DNA of 64,000 nucleotides from JAHEKD01 sp965215945 (GCA_965215945.1 CBDCFC010000014.1:124001-188000); one strand, 5' to 3'; counted from the first letter of the stretch, positions 1 to 10,039 are shown. Numbers and translations are program-made. The notes: generated by a model from the letters alone, not told the origin.

Positions 1-255
1 GAGACAGCTGAGCTGGCCAACTGGCTTGATGATGTTTTAATGACTAGTGTCAAATTTGAAGATGGCACGCAACTTTGGCGGCTAACAGCGAAACTTGGTG
101 TTGATCAAAAACTCGCTGATTTTATTATTAGCACTGATCCGGTAAAATTAAAAATTGAAGAATTGGAGTATAAGTTCAGTAATATGCAAATATTGGAAGT
201 GGAAAATAGTCTTTCGGATAAAGGTTTGTGGCTGGTGTCTAGTGTGCCCAGGTAG
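1..255 (+). CDS. C-terminal fragment of an unrecognised protein
   Basis: The reading frame is open from the first base of the window to a TAG at 253-255, so this is the 3' end of a gene that starts upstream. The 84 visible residues (ETAELANWLDDVL... to ...WLVSSVPR) are soluble-looking, with no membrane segment or motif I recognise. An internal ATG at 40 could mimic a start, but the frame has no stop before it. The gene converges on the heparinase-like gene and overlaps its 3' end by 17 bases. No function is assigned. Confidence 0.6.
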   Translation, partial: ETAELANWLDDVLMTSVKFEDGTQLWRLTAKLGVDQKLADFIISTDPVKLKIEELEYKFSNMQILEVENSLSDKGLWLVSSVPR

Positions 256-3200
256 CCAACGAATTTTTAGGACAAATTCCAAAACCAAATTGGTCATTGT
301 CACTACGTGATAAAGAAAAGGATAAGTCTTTATTACTATTATTCCAATTTTTTATTTCAGTCGTTTTTATACACAAGCTATAACTGGTGTTTTTAAATGG
401 AATTTCAATGGCGTTTGTAGTGATGTTCTTTAACTTAGATTTAAGCAAGCGAGCCTGTTTGTCTTTATTCAAGAAAGCCGCATTTTGCCAATCGAATTTG
501 TCACCTGTTTTATCAAAAATAAAAAATACTTCATCCAGTCTGGTATAGACAGAATCGAGTTTTATGTAAAACCTGTTCTGGATGGTGAAAAGATGCCAGC
601 GAATCAGATTATTAATCTCGCTAATGAGACTACTGTTAGCCTCATTTGCCCAGGTGTAAGACGTTTCAATGGTATTTTTCTTTGCTGAGAAAATCGTTTT
701 TCCATCTGAAAAAGCAAATAGATTCTTGCCAGTAAAAAGTGATTGATTCTCCGTAGATACTTGTCTGATTAGACCGTCACGCATGGAAAAGTCAAAAGTT
801 GAGTCAAATGTAACAATACGGTAAACAGGATCATCAGGTTCTTCGAATTGGCGCATTAAGCTCGGTCCTGCACTAGCCATAATGCCATGATTGATAATTT
901 CATCGGTGTTATTAATAGTGATTTTGAGCGGCAAAATATCAGCACCGCTGGCTTGTTTGTAGCGACCCAGGATTACTTTCTGATGCACGGTCCTATAAGC
1001 CGGAATCGCTGGTAATAGGATCTTCTTGACTGGAATATCATAATTTGCGTTAGTTGCAAGCTCAAGGTTTGCTGATATAGGTGAGTCAGTTTTATTTGTT
1101 AACGATATTGTGAATTCTGAATCTGAAAAATCCTTAAGCACGATTAAATCTGGGAACGTGTTGACTTGAATAGGTAGATGTTCTGATATTTCATCTATAG
1201 GGTTTTTTGCATTGAACTCACCGTGGCTAATGTCGTTATCAGTTTTTGCTATGGCTGCGGGAATGAAATAACCATCGAGATTTCCGTGGGTTGTAATTTC
1301 TTTGGTTTTTTGATTGACTCTGATTAGAGCGTAATTCTTGAAACTAATTGTTGTCTGACTAGTTGGATCATGCAGCATGATATTCGCTGGTTGATGACTG
1401 ATGGTGTGAATATCTATATACGTATCTGTTGTCGCTTTTATCAAAACACCGGCTTTTGAATCGACTAAAGTCTCAATTTTGTTTGTTGTATCTTGTTTTT
1501 GATCAAGATAAGAAGGCGAGTGCATAGTGATAAAAGTGGTTTGTTTGATGCCTTCACGTCGAGCGGCCAGGAAACTTAATCCATATTCGTCTTCACCAAT
1601 GCCCACAGTAGTATTTCCCCCCCCAGACAAGCGAAAGTTTAATCTGGCTGCTCTAAATGAATCTGTTGAACTAAACCCAAAATCACGACTGACTTTTTCC
1701 TGGTTGTTATTTTGATCAATGAATTGGCTTATGATTCTATTGGTGTTTTGTTTTTTCTTATCTAAATCAATCACAAAATCGACTTCCCATTCTTCGTCAT
1801 GATTAAATGATTTGAAATTTTTGATATTTTTATAGCGAGTACTAAAAGGCGTTTGAGACTTATAAATATTCGAATCATTTGTTTCGATTCGGCCAAAACT
1901 GTGTAACAAATAATCATAAGTTCTGGGTATGAGACTATCAATGTGGAAGACATCGAGGAGATAGTCATTAGTTAAAGCTAAAGTACGTTTTTTTATTAAG
2001 CCCAGTGGTTCAGCCACATCAGCTTGTACAAATCTAAAATCTTTATTGAATTCATGAATGATTTTTACGTCTTTAGGATTTGAGCTATTGTTACCATCTA
2101 CTACCACAGTGTTGTGGGCAACACTGCTACCAGTCCAGCCGATTGCCGGGTTTTCATATTGAATAGCGTTGTAATCCGGATAAAAAAGCTGGCCGGCACC
2201 GAAGACTGTCATTGAAAGTGCATCGGCGTGCCCATGTCCGTAACCCTGTCTGAACATTAAAGATGTGGCAATTGCATCAGGGTTTTTCCAATAATTACGG
2301 CTATGGTCAGAACGCAAAAAAGCCAATCCAAAATCTGACCAAATTGAACTTTTTGCAAGGGGAGGCAAGGGCGAAACCGGTAACTCAGGTTGATCGATTA
2401 AATTGGGTTGATAGTCATTAACAAGCTTCAAAAACGCAGCATAGCCTGGATCACGGGATAATTTAAAGGCTAAGGATAATTCTTTGGCAAGGTTATGTTG
2501 CAAGGGATTTTGTGCCACCAAGTAGGTATCACCGCGTTGACCTGTTGCACCATCGCCGTAGGTTAAAAGGCGATAATTGTGACTACCATCCGGCCTTATT
2601 TCGCGTGGGTAGGTGGTATTAATATAATAGTCCATTAAACCACGAATACTACTGCCATTAAGAAGCTTTCGATTGAACCAGTCAGCCCCGGTCATGGTTG
2701 AAAGCAAGTCGGAAATTTTTAGTGATTGGTATAAAGGTAAATGGGTAATAGCATAAATCGGTGCTTCATGCCAAGGCCCATTGTCTTTTAGCATATTGTT
2801 TAACGCGGAAAAGTATCCGCCTAAATTTGATTCAGGTTTGCGAAAAAATCCCCAGTTCAAATATTTAGGGTCCTGGGTGACTAAGCCTGCAATAGCCACC
2901 ATGGAAGTGGGTTTAAATACTAAATTTGCAGTCTGCCACCATGTATCCATGGATTGTTGCCGAAAATCTGCCGATGCATTAATGCCTTTTAAGATAACTG
3001 CTTTTTCCGGTTGACTCAGACCCTCGTAAATTAAATCAAAAGCTTCAAGATACTTGCTGTTGGTACGATAAAATACATCTCCTAGCCAAGGCATACCTTG
3101 TTCGAAAAAAGCATCGTTTGCGTTTAAAGCTCGATCACCCAAATCCCCACCTTGGTTGCCAATTTTTAAAAGCCCCGATTTAGCTAATTCAAGGTAATGT

Positions 3201-3451
3201 TCATCGTTGGTCAAGACAAACAAAAAAGCAGCGGAATAACCGTCACCTGTTTCAGCTTTTTGTTTAAGATCATTGAAATTCTGTTTGGCCCAATCCTTAT
3301 TTTCAATGAGTTTTAATAAACGCTGTTTGTTAGATTCTGGGAGTAAAAAAGGGCGCGGATGAATAGGGGTCAATTCTGATATAGTTACGGCGAAGCAAGC
3401 AGTCGCAACCATAGAAAGTAGAATAAACAAGCAAGATGTCAAAAATTTCAC
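239..3451 (-). CDS. Secreted heparinase II/III-like polysaccharide lyase, large form
   Basis: A 1070-residue exported protein starting at GTG, the only start ahead of an in-frame TGA except for an ATG inside the signal peptide. A Sec signal (MKFLTSCLFILLSMVATACFA) is followed by an alpha-helical lyase-type N-terminal half containing HPRPFLL. The heparinase II/III-like domain has the HGHADALSM and AHNTVVVDG motifs near residues 410-450. This family cleaves uronic-acid polysaccharides such as heparin or alginate in the periplasm or outside the cell; the substrate here is unknown. About 400 extra C-terminal residues look beta-rich and carry no motif I know. The gene is divergent from waaF and their 5' ends overlap by 16 bases. 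Its position beside LPS-core genes suggests envelope or exopolysaccharide turnover, but that is inference. The family call is firm; specificity is open. Confidence 0.85.
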   Translation of the reverse strand: MKFLTSCLFILLSMVATACFAVTISELTPIHPRPFLLPESNKQRLLKLIENKDWAKQNFNDLKQKAETGDGYSAAFLFVLTNDEHYLELAKSGLLKIGNQGGDLGDRALNANDAFFEQGMPWLGDVFYRTNSKYLEAFDLIYEGLSQPEKAVILKGINASADFRQQSMDTWWQTANLVFKPTSMVAIAGLVTQDPKYLNWGFFRKPESNLGGYFSALNNMLKDNGPWHEAPIYAITHLPLYQSLKISDLLSTMTGADWFNRKLLNGSSIRGLMDYYINTTYPREIRPDGSHNYRLLTYGDGATGQRGDTYLVAQNPLQHNLAKELSLAFKLSRDPGYAAFLKLVNDYQPNLIDQPELPVSPLPPLAKSSIWSDFGLAFLRSDHSRNYWKNPDAIATSLMFRQGYGHGHADALSMTVFGAGQLFYPDYNAIQYENPAIGWTGSSVAHNTVVVDGNNSSNPKDVKIIHEFNKDFRFVQADVAEPLGLIKKRTLALTNDYLLDVFHIDSLIPRTYDYLLHSFGRIETNDSNIYKSQTPFSTRYKNIKNFKSFNHDEEWEVDFVIDLDKKKQNTNRIISQFIDQNNNQEKVSRDFGFSSTDSFRAARLNFRLSGGGNTTVGIGEDEYGLSFLAARREGIKQTTFITMHSPSYLDQKQDTTNKIETLVDSKAGVLIKATTDTYIDIHTISHQPANIMLHDPTSQTTISFKNYALIRVNQKTKEITTHGNLDGYFIPAAIAKTDNDISHGEFNAKNPIDEISEHLPIQVNTFPDLIVLKDFSDSEFTISLTNKTDSPISANLELATNANYDIPVKKILLPAIPAYRTVHQKVILGRYKQASGADILPLKITINNTDEIINHGIMASAGPSLMRQFEEPDDPVYRIVTFDSTFDFSMRDGLIRQVSTENQSLFTGKNLFAFSDGKTIFSAKKNTIETSYTWANEANSSLISEINNLIRWHLFTIQNRFYIKLDSVYTRLDEVFFIFDKTGDKFDWQNAAFLNKDKQARLLKSKLKNITTNAIEIPFKNTSYSLCIKTTEIKNWNNSNKDLSFSLSRSDNDQFGFGICPKNSLATWAH

Positions 3452-4458
3452 AGCGGATTTTAGTCATTGGCCCTAGTTGGGTGGGAGACATGATTATGGC
3501 ACAAAGCTTGTTTAAAACCATCAAGCAAAAATCACCTGATAACGAGATTTCGGTATTAGCACCTGGTTGGACTCATCCTGTTTTGGATCGAATGCCGCAG
3601 GTGAGTGAGGCTATAGTGATGCCTGTAGGCCATGGCAGGCTGGATTTCCGTTCACGCTTGAACCTTTCTGCACAGATCAGAAAAAATGACTATGATCAGG
3701 CGATTGTATTGCCCGGATCATTTAAATCCGCGTTGATTCCATTTTTTGCGAAAATACCCAAACGCACAGGTTATTTAGGGGAACAACGTTATGGCTTACT
3801 TAACGATATTCACAAACTAGATAAACATGTATTGCCAACTACCGTGCAACGATTTGTTAATTTATTCGCTGACAGAATGGATATAGAGCAATGCCCTAAG
3901 CCGGAATTAACTGTTGATGTGGCTTCAGTCGCTGACATAGGAAATAAGTATGGATATAAAAATAATCAACCGTTACTAATTTTGTGCCCGGGAGCTGAAT
4001 ATGGCAATGCCAAGCGTTGGCCTGCCCAATACTTTACCGAGGTAGCTAAAAACAAATATCAGCAAGGTTGGCAAGTGTGGTTGATGGGCTCAGAAAAAGA
4101 TAAGGAAATTTGCAGTGTAATCAATAGTTTATCTGGTTTGGTTTGCAATAATCTGGCTGGGGAAACTAGTCTGACTCAAGCAATCGATTTAATGAGTCTG
4201 GCGGATGTTGTTGTCACCAACGATTCCGGTTTAATGCATTTAGCCGCTGCACTGGATAGGCCTACAGTCGCAATTTATGGTTCTTCCAGTCCGATAATGA
4301 CGCCGCCATTATCCGATAATGCTGAAATAATTTGGTTGCAGCCGGATTGTGGGCCATGTTTTAAGCGTGATTGCCCGTTGGGCCACTTAAAATGTCTTCA
4401 TGACATCAGCCCTGTGCGAGTTGATCAGGCTATACAAACCTTGTCGGCAACGCACTAA
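3436..4458 (+). CDS. waaF: ADP-heptose:LPS heptosyltransferase II
   Basis: A 340-residue GT9-family glycosyltransferase that adds the second L-glycero-D-manno-heptose to the inner LPS core at the cytoplasmic face of the inner membrane. The N-terminus ILVIGPSWVGDMIMAQSLF, the central PGAEYGNAKRWP and the C-terminal nucleotide-sugar segment VVTNDSGLMHLAAALDRPTVAIYGSSSP are typical of WaaF. Length matches the family. The start ATG at 3436 lies inside the 5' end of the divergent lyase gene. waaC follows after 6 bases, so the two are probably one transcript. It is the first gene of the operon waaF-waaC-galE-waaG/kinase-pgi. Confidence 0.95.
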   Translation: MSKISQRILVIGPSWVGDMIMAQSLFKTIKQKSPDNEISVLAPGWTHPVLDRMPQVSEAIVMPVGHGRLDFRSRLNLSAQIRKNDYDQAIVLPGSFKSALIPFFAKIPKRTGYLGEQRYGLLNDIHKLDKHVLPTTVQRFVNLFADRMDIEQCPKPELTVDVASVADIGNKYGYKNNQPLLILCPGAEYGNAKRWPAQYFTEVAKNKYQQGWQVWLMGSEKDKEICSVINSLSGLVCNNLAGETSLTQAIDLMSLADVVVTNDSGLMHLAAALDRPTVAIYGSSSPIMTPPLSDNAEIIWLQPDCGPCFKRDCPLGHLKCLHDISPVRVDQAIQTLSATH

Positions 4459-4464
4459 CTAATA

Positions 4465-5478
4465 GTGAGAATTCTGGTTGTTAAATTAACGTCATTAGGC
4501 GATGTCATTCACACATTGCCCGCTGTAACTGATGCATCCAAAAGGATCGCGGGTATAGAAGTACATTGGCTAGTGGAGGAAAATTTTAAACTGATTCCGG
4601 CCTGGCATCCGGCCGTATCTAAAATTTTCACGGCAGCGACACGTCGTTGGCGTAAGCAACCAAACAAATTCCTGGGTGAAGCTTCGGGGCTTAGAAAACA
4701 ACTAAAATCTCAGAGTTATGATTTAATCATTGATGCACAGGGTTTGTTAAAGAGCAGTGTATTAGCAAAATGCGCTAATGGAACGAGAGTTGGATATGAT
4801 AAGAAGAGTATCAAGGAGTCGTTGGCGAGTCGTTTTTATGATAAAAGTTTCGCGGTTAATAAGAATGATCATGCGGTAACAAGAACACGTTCGCTATTTG
4901 CCCAGGCTCTGGATTATCAAATTCCGGCAGACCTGGATTATGGTATTCCTGAGACTAAATTCCAACAAACTGCCGAGTCTAACTATTTGGTATTTCTGCA
5001 CGGTACGACCTGGTCAAGCAAGCAATGGCCAACTCAATCATGGCAAAAATTAGTTTCGATAGCGCATGACAATAATTATGAAGTGAAGCTGCTATGGGGA
5101 AATGATTCAGAATATAATCGCGCAAGCGAGATAGCCTATGGACATGAAAATGCGACCGTTAGTCCAAAAATGAATCTGAATGAAGTTGCGAATATGATTT
5201 CTAATGCCAGTGGCGTGGTTGCGGTTGATACAGGATTAGGGCATTTGGCGGCAGCACTATCAGTACCCTGCGTAAATCTTTATGGAGCGACCGATAGCGC
5301 TCGTACTGGTACAATCGGAAAAAACCAAGCACACTTACAAGCACAATTTGAATGTTCTCCCTGTTTGCAAAAAATATGCTCACATAATGCGGTTACCGGG
5401 TTTAAACCGGCGTGTTTTGAGCAGTTTAGTCCAGTACTGGTTTGGCGAGAATTAGAACAGTTAATAAAAGTGAATTGA
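4465..5478 (+). CDS. waaC: ADP-heptose:LPS heptosyltransferase I
   Basis: A 337-residue GT9-family enzyme that transfers the first heptose to Kdo2-lipid A. The opening ILVVKLTSLGDVIHTLPAV is the WaaC signature, and the C-terminal VAVDTGLGHLAAALSVPCVNLYGATDS is the ADP-heptose binding region. The start codon is GTG at 4465, 6 bases after the waaF stop. The stop is 2 bases before the galE ATG, so tight coupling is expected. The paired WaaF and WaaC, with GmhB elsewhere in this window, indicate a complete heptose core. Confidence 0.95.
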   Translation: MRILVVKLTSLGDVIHTLPAVTDASKRIAGIEVHWLVEENFKLIPAWHPAVSKIFTAATRRWRKQPNKFLGEASGLRKQLKSQSYDLIIDAQGLLKSSVLAKCANGTRVGYDKKSIKESLASRFYDKSFAVNKNDHAVTRTRSLFAQALDYQIPADLDYGIPETKFQQTAESNYLVFLHGTTWSSKQWPTQSWQKLVSIAHDNNYEVKLLWGNDSEYNRASEIAYGHENATVSPKMNLNEVANMISNASGVVAVDTGLGHLAAALSVPCVNLYGATDSARTGTIGKNQAHLQAQFECSPCLQKICSHNAVTGFKPACFEQFSPVLVWRELEQLIKVN

Positions 5479-5480
5479 TA

Positions 5481-6488
5481 ATGTCAAAAATAATACTTAT
5501 TACAGGTGGAGCCGGCTATATAGGTTCCCATACTGCATATAAACTAATTGAAAATGGTCATCAGGTGGTCATTCTGGATAACCTCAGTACTGGTTTCAGG
5601 TCGGTCGTGCCCAATCAAGCTGTTTTTGTTGAGGGTGATGTCGGTGATAGTCAATTAGTTATGGAATTGATTAAAAAGTATGGTATTGAAGATATTGTGC
5701 ATTTTGCGGCACACCTTATAGTGCCGGAATCAGTTGCCGAGCCCAACAGATATTACAAAAATAATGTGGTCGCATCACAAAGTCTCATAAACTGTGCGCT
5801 GGATAATCAAGTAAAGAATTTTATTTTTTCTTCCACTTGTGCGGTCTATGGCATGGTAGAAACGTTTCCTGTCAACGAGCAAACAGTAATGCAACCAATT
5901 AGCCCTTATGGTCGTACTAAATGTGTGACTGAATGGAGCCTGGAAGACATTGATACGGCAATAAAATTCGGACATATAAAATCCGACTTTAGCTATGTGG
6001 CGCTGCGGTATTTTAATGTCGCCGGTGCAAGGCCAGACGGTAAGTTGGGTCAGGTCACTGAAAACACGACACATTTAGTAAAAGTATGTGCGGAAGCCGT
6101 CTTAGGAATTCGCGATCAGGTAACAATATTCGGAACCGATTATGACACGGCGGATGGAACCTGCATAAGAGATTATATTCACGTTGATGATTTGGCACAG
6201 GCACATCTCGACGCGCTAAGTTATTTGAGAAAAGGAGGGGAGTCAGAGGTTTTTAATTGTGGGTACGGACACGGGTACAGTGTACGAGAGATTATTGATG
6301 TAATGAAACGTGTCAGCAGTGTGGATTTCAAAGTGGTTGAGGGTCAACGTCGAGAAGGTGACCCTCCGGCTATTGCAGCTGATAATCAGAAAATAAAATC
6401 AAAACTTGGTTGGTCGCCCGTTAACGATGATATTGAATTGATTTGTCGAACGGCTTTAGACTGGGAAAAAGGTATCCGCGGCGGTTGA
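5481..6488 (+). CDS. galE: UDP-glucose 4-epimerase
   Basis: A 335-residue short-chain dehydrogenase/reductase that interconverts UDP-glucose and UDP-galactose with bound NAD. The Rossmann motif TGGAGYIGSHTAY is at the N-terminus. DNLSTG, SSTCAVYG and a YGRTK active site (Tyr and Lys of YxxxK) follow, as does ALRYFNVAGA. The frame is open 39 bases further upstream, but the ATG at 5481 just after the waaC stop gives the normal GalE N-terminus. It presumably supplies galactose or controls hexose supply for the LPS outer core made by its neighbours. Related UDP-sugar epimerases are hard to separate by eye. Confidence 0.9.
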   Translation: MSKIILITGGAGYIGSHTAYKLIENGHQVVILDNLSTGFRSVVPNQAVFVEGDVGDSQLVMELIKKYGIEDIVHFAAHLIVPESVAEPNRYYKNNVVASQSLINCALDNQVKNFIFSSTCAVYGMVETFPVNEQTVMQPISPYGRTKCVTEWSLEDIDTAIKFGHIKSDFSYVALRYFNVAGARPDGKLGQVTENTTHLVKVCAEAVLGIRDQVTIFGTDYDTADGTCIRDYIHVDDLAQAHLDALSYLRKGGESEVFNCGYGHGYSVREIIDVMKRVSSVDFKVVEGQRREGDPPAIAADNQKIKSKLGWSPVNDDIELICRTALDWEKGIRGG

Positions 6489-6491
6489 GAC

Positions 6492-8378
6492 ATGAAGCTG
6501 GCTTTTTGTCTTTTTCGGTATTTTCCTTACAGTGGTTTATCACGCGTTTTTCTAAGTATTGTCAATGAGATGGCTAAACGTGGTCATAAGATTGATGCCT
6601 ATGTATATGAGTGGCAGGGAGAATTTCCCGAGGGTATCAATATAAACTTACTGCCGTCAGGAAAATGGACCAATCATAATCGCGATGCGGCCTACTATAA
6701 AACCGTAAGGCCTTTTCTCGTGGCTGGAAATTATGATGCGGTGATTGGTTTTAATAAGATGCCTGAACTCGATTTTTATTACGCTGGAGATTTTTGTTAT
6801 ATCGACCGAATTTCATCGAAATATAGTGATATTTATCGGTTAACTCCTAGGCATCATCATTTTGCCAGATTTGAAAAAGAAGTGTTTGGAGTTCAGTCAG
6901 AGACTGTATTACTCATGCTATCTCAGCGCGAAAAACAAATCTATCAGCAAAATTATGGTACTGATGAATCTCGATTTGTAATATTGCCGCCCGCACTCGA
7001 TAAAAATAATGTAATCAGCAATGATGTTCAAGGTGTTCGAACCTCCAAGCGCTTAGAACTTGGACTACAAGATGATGAGTTATTAGTTTTATTCGTAGGC
7101 TCTGGTTTTAGAACCAAGGGGCTGGACCGGGCGATTCAGGCGATAAGTGATTTACCTGTAGAACTGAAAATCAGAACCAGATTGATGATAGTTGGGCAAG
7201 ACAACCCCCATAGTTATAAACAAAGGGCAGCTCAGTTAGGGATCAGTGATTCAGTTCAGTTTACAGGCGGTAGATTTGATGTGCCCGAATTAATGCTGGC
7301 TGCAGACCTATTGATTCATCCGGCCTATCGTGAAGCGGCGGGCAACGTTTTATTAGAGGCAATCGCTTCTGGTTTGCCAGTATTAACAACCGATAACTGT
7401 GGTTATGCTACACATATTAGTGATGCCAAGGCTGGAGATGTATTGCAATCACCAGTAACTCAAGAGCAAATCTCATCGAAATTATCGGAAATGCTTTTGT
7501 CGGACCAAAGGCTAAACTGGTCAGATAATGGTCGTAAGTACGGGCAGCGAGAAGACTTATATGCAATGCCGGTATTTACGGCGAATATTATAGAAAAAAA
7601 AGTACCTGCCATTATTTCGAAGAAATTACAAAACGCTGAAAAATATGTGACACAAAAATCAACGAATTATTATCTGACTTACCGCAAAGAATTCGAATCA
7701 CAGCAACTCAAACAACTGTTTTTTGATCCGGATGAATATTTGCAGAATCATGCCATCAATATAATCAAGCATGATCAAACGACGACAGTTGCTGTTATCG
7801 AATGTGATGACGATTTGTTCGTTTTAAAAAGGTATAACACCAAAGGTGTCTGGCACTTTTTTAAACGCAGTGTGAGGATAACCCGGGCCTCAATATGTTG
7901 GAATTTTGCTCACAGGCTTTTGCAAACTGGGTTGTCAACTCCTACACCTGTAGGCTATCGAGAAAACCGCGTTGGCCAACTTAGAGGCCGATCATATTAT
8001 GTCGCTAAATTTTCACCGGGGGTTACTTTGCTTGATTACTTGAAAGAGAATATTGATGAGCAGAAATTAGATTTAGCAACCAAATTGATGAAAAACTTTT
8101 TCGCAACGATGGGCCAGCAAAATCTGGCCCACGGCGATCTAAAAGCAAGTAACTTTTTGATTAGAGACGAAAACCTGGAAGTGTTGGATTTAGACAGCAT
8201 GCGCTCATATCAATCTAATCAATTTCACCAGCATAAGCTATTTAGGGACAAGCGCCGTTTTTTGCGTAATTGGTTGCAAGAACCTGAGGTCTATCAACAT
8301 TTTAAGCAAGCATTATTTTCTGTTGAGGAACAAAATCGTTTGTCGCAGGTCAGCACCGAGTTAAACTTACAGGATTAG
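6492..8378 (+). CDS. WaaG-like glycosyltransferase fused to LPS heptose kinase domain
   Basis: A 628-residue two-domain protein. Residues 1 to about 370 form a GT4-family glycosyltransferase like WaaG/RfaG (N-terminal FCLFRYFPYSGLSRVF, VLFVGSGFRTKGLDRAI, C-terminal HPAYREAAGNVLLEAIASGLP), which adds the first outer-core glucose to heptose II. Residues from about 390 to the end form a kinase-like domain of the WaaP/InaA group: VLKRY near 444 (ATP-binding Lys), HGDLKASN near 547 (catalytic loop) and LDLD near 565 (metal binding). In Pseudomonas and E. coli, waaG and waaP are separate neighbouring genes; here they are one reading frame. The protein probably both glycosylates and phosphorylates the inner-core heptose. 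It follows galE by 3 bases. The domain calls are firm; the exact acceptors are inferred. Confidence 0.85.
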   Translation: MKLAFCLFRYFPYSGLSRVFLSIVNEMAKRGHKIDAYVYEWQGEFPEGININLLPSGKWTNHNRDAAYYKTVRPFLVAGNYDAVIGFNKMPELDFYYAGDFCYIDRISSKYSDIYRLTPRHHHFARFEKEVFGVQSETVLLMLSQREKQIYQQNYGTDESRFVILPPALDKNNVISNDVQGVRTSKRLELGLQDDELLVLFVGSGFRTKGLDRAIQAISDLPVELKIRTRLMIVGQDNPHSYKQRAAQLGISDSVQFTGGRFDVPELMLAADLLIHPAYREAAGNVLLEAIASGLPVLTTDNCGYATHISDAKAGDVLQSPVTQEQISSKLSEMLLSDQRLNWSDNGRKYGQREDLYAMPVFTANIIEKKVPAIISKKLQNAEKYVTQKSTNYYLTYRKEFESQQLKQLFFDPDEYLQNHAINIIKHDQTTTVAVIECDDDLFVLKRYNTKGVWHFFKRSVRITRASICWNFAHRLLQTGLSTPTPVGYRENRVGQLRGRSYYVAKFSPGVTLLDYLKENIDEQKLDLATKLMKNFFATMGQQNLAHGDLKASNFLIRDENLEVLDLDSMRSYQSNQFHQHKLFRDKRRFLRNWLQEPEVYQHFKQALFSVEEQNRLSQVSTELNLQD

Positions 8379-8383
8379 CTGCA

Positions 8384-10021
8384 ATGAATGTGCCTAACGA
8401 AATTTCCAGCAACTATCAGCGAATGCTTAAAGATGGCTCGGCTCTAACTATACAACAAAGACTGGCAGCAAAAGATGTTTCGTTATGGTCCAATGATCCA
8501 ACAGTTCAGCAAAATATCACTCAGCGATTAGGCTGGATAGATTGTATTGACATGATGCTGGCTGAAACCGAAGCAATCAGAAAAATAAAAAATGAATTAC
8601 TCGCAAAAGGTTTTCGGCATTGTGTTTTGTTGGGCATGGGAGGTTCAAGTTTAGCCCCGGAGTTATTCAGCCAACTTTTTTCACATCAAGATCAATCTAA
8701 TCGATTCACACTAGAGGTGGCAGATAACACTTCTCCGGATGCGATAGAAAAATTAACTTGTTCTATCGACCATGAGAAAACAATATTCATCGTTGCCAGC
8801 AAGTCCGGCACAACCATAGAAAGCGATTCACTTTATCGTTATTTTTATAATCAATTGATCAAAGCCGATATATCAAATCCCGGCAAACAATTTATAGCGA
8901 TCACAGATCCTGATACGGATTTGAATCACCTGGCGGAACAGAACGATTTTTTCCATTGCTTTATTAATCCTTCGGATATAGGTGGACGATTTTCTGTTTT
9001 AAGCTTTTTTGGTTTAGTTCCAGCTGCTTTGCTCGATATTGATATTGTGCGGTTACTAAAGTCAGCCAAGAGTGAATTAAAGAATTGTTTTTCTGAGCAA
9101 CAAGTTAGCCGGGCAACTAAGTTAGGTTTGATTTTAAGCCTTTCGGCAGAACAAGGACTAGATAAATTGTTTATCGAACTTGATCCTAAGTTGCTGCCAT
9201 TTGCGGTATGGTTAGAACAACTAATAGCTGAGAGTACCGGCAAAGCGTCGAAGGGAATACTGCCGGTTATTGAAATCAGGGAGGATTTTGTTGATCAATC
9301 GAAAGATGATTTTCAATTTAAATTGGCGGATCGAATAACTGAACAAGAAATTCAACCAGTTTGTAGTCAATCATTTGATTTAACACAGATTGGTGCCGAG
9401 TTTTTTAAATGGGAGTGGGCGACTGCGATAGCCGGAGCTATGATGGCTATTAACCCGTTCGATGAACCCAATGTTGGTGAAAACAAAAAAATTACTGTTA
9501 AATTACTTGAAGCTAATTCTGACGAGCCTGGAAATTTATCAGATATTAGTGATTCGAACACTTTGATTTACCAAGGTCCTGAAGACTTAGAATTGTTGCA
9601 AAATAAACTCCCGGGTCTAATCAAAAATAGTTTGCCTACAGATTATTTTGCAATATTGATGTATTGTGTAAATGGTGTACAGACTGAGTCTTTCCTTTTA
9701 ACTTTTAGAAATAAACTTAAAGATAAATACAAAATACCATCAACGTTTGCAGTTGGACCTCGTTATTTGCATTCAACCGGTCAGTTACATAAAGGTGGAG
9801 CGAATAACGGAATCTTTTTGATAATCACTACTGAATTTAACCATGAACAGGACATCCCGGGGAAAACGTATAACTTTGGCCAATTGAATCGTGCCCAGGC
9901 AATAGGTGATATTCAGGCGCTGCAATCTAAACAAAGAAAACTGTTACACATACATTTAAATGGCGCTGATGATCAGCTTTTAGAAACCTTTTGCGATGCA
10001 TTAACCCAATCCCTTGGTTAA
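8384..10021 (+). CDS. pgi: Glucose-6-phosphate isomerase (transaldolase-fusion-type PGI)
   Basis: A 545-residue sugar isomerase that interconverts glucose-6-phosphate and fructose-6-phosphate. Visible motifs are GMGGSSLAPE, VASKSGTTIES (phosphate binding), the PGI signature DIGGRFSVLSFFGLVPAAL and QLHKGGANNG near the C-terminus. It resembles the PGI half of bacterial transaldolase-PGI fusions more than E. coli Pgi, and no transaldolase domain is present. It starts 5 bases after the kinase fusion and closes the LPS operon, where it would steer hexose phosphate toward nucleotide sugars. The end converges on rhlB with an 18-base gap. Confidence 0.88.
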   Translation: MNVPNEISSNYQRMLKDGSALTIQQRLAAKDVSLWSNDPTVQQNITQRLGWIDCIDMMLAETEAIRKIKNELLAKGFRHCVLLGMGGSSLAPELFSQLFSHQDQSNRFTLEVADNTSPDAIEKLTCSIDHEKTIFIVASKSGTTIESDSLYRYFYNQLIKADISNPGKQFIAITDPDTDLNHLAEQNDFFHCFINPSDIGGRFSVLSFFGLVPAALLDIDIVRLLKSAKSELKNCFSEQQVSRATKLGLILSLSAEQGLDKLFIELDPKLLPFAVWLEQLIAESTGKASKGILPVIEIREDFVDQSKDDFQFKLADRITEQEIQPVCSQSFDLTQIGAEFFKWEWATAIAGAMMAINPFDEPNVGENKKITVKLLEANSDEPGNLSDISDSNTLIYQGPEDLELLQNKLPGLIKNSLPTDYFAILMYCVNGVQTESFLLTFRNKLKDKYKIPSTFAVGPRYLHSTGQLHKGGANNGIFLIITTEFNHEQDIPGKTYNFGQLNRAQAIGDIQALQSKQRKLLHIHLNGADDQLLETFCDALTQSLG

Positions 10022-10039
10022 TTTATTTTCGTAAAAAGA

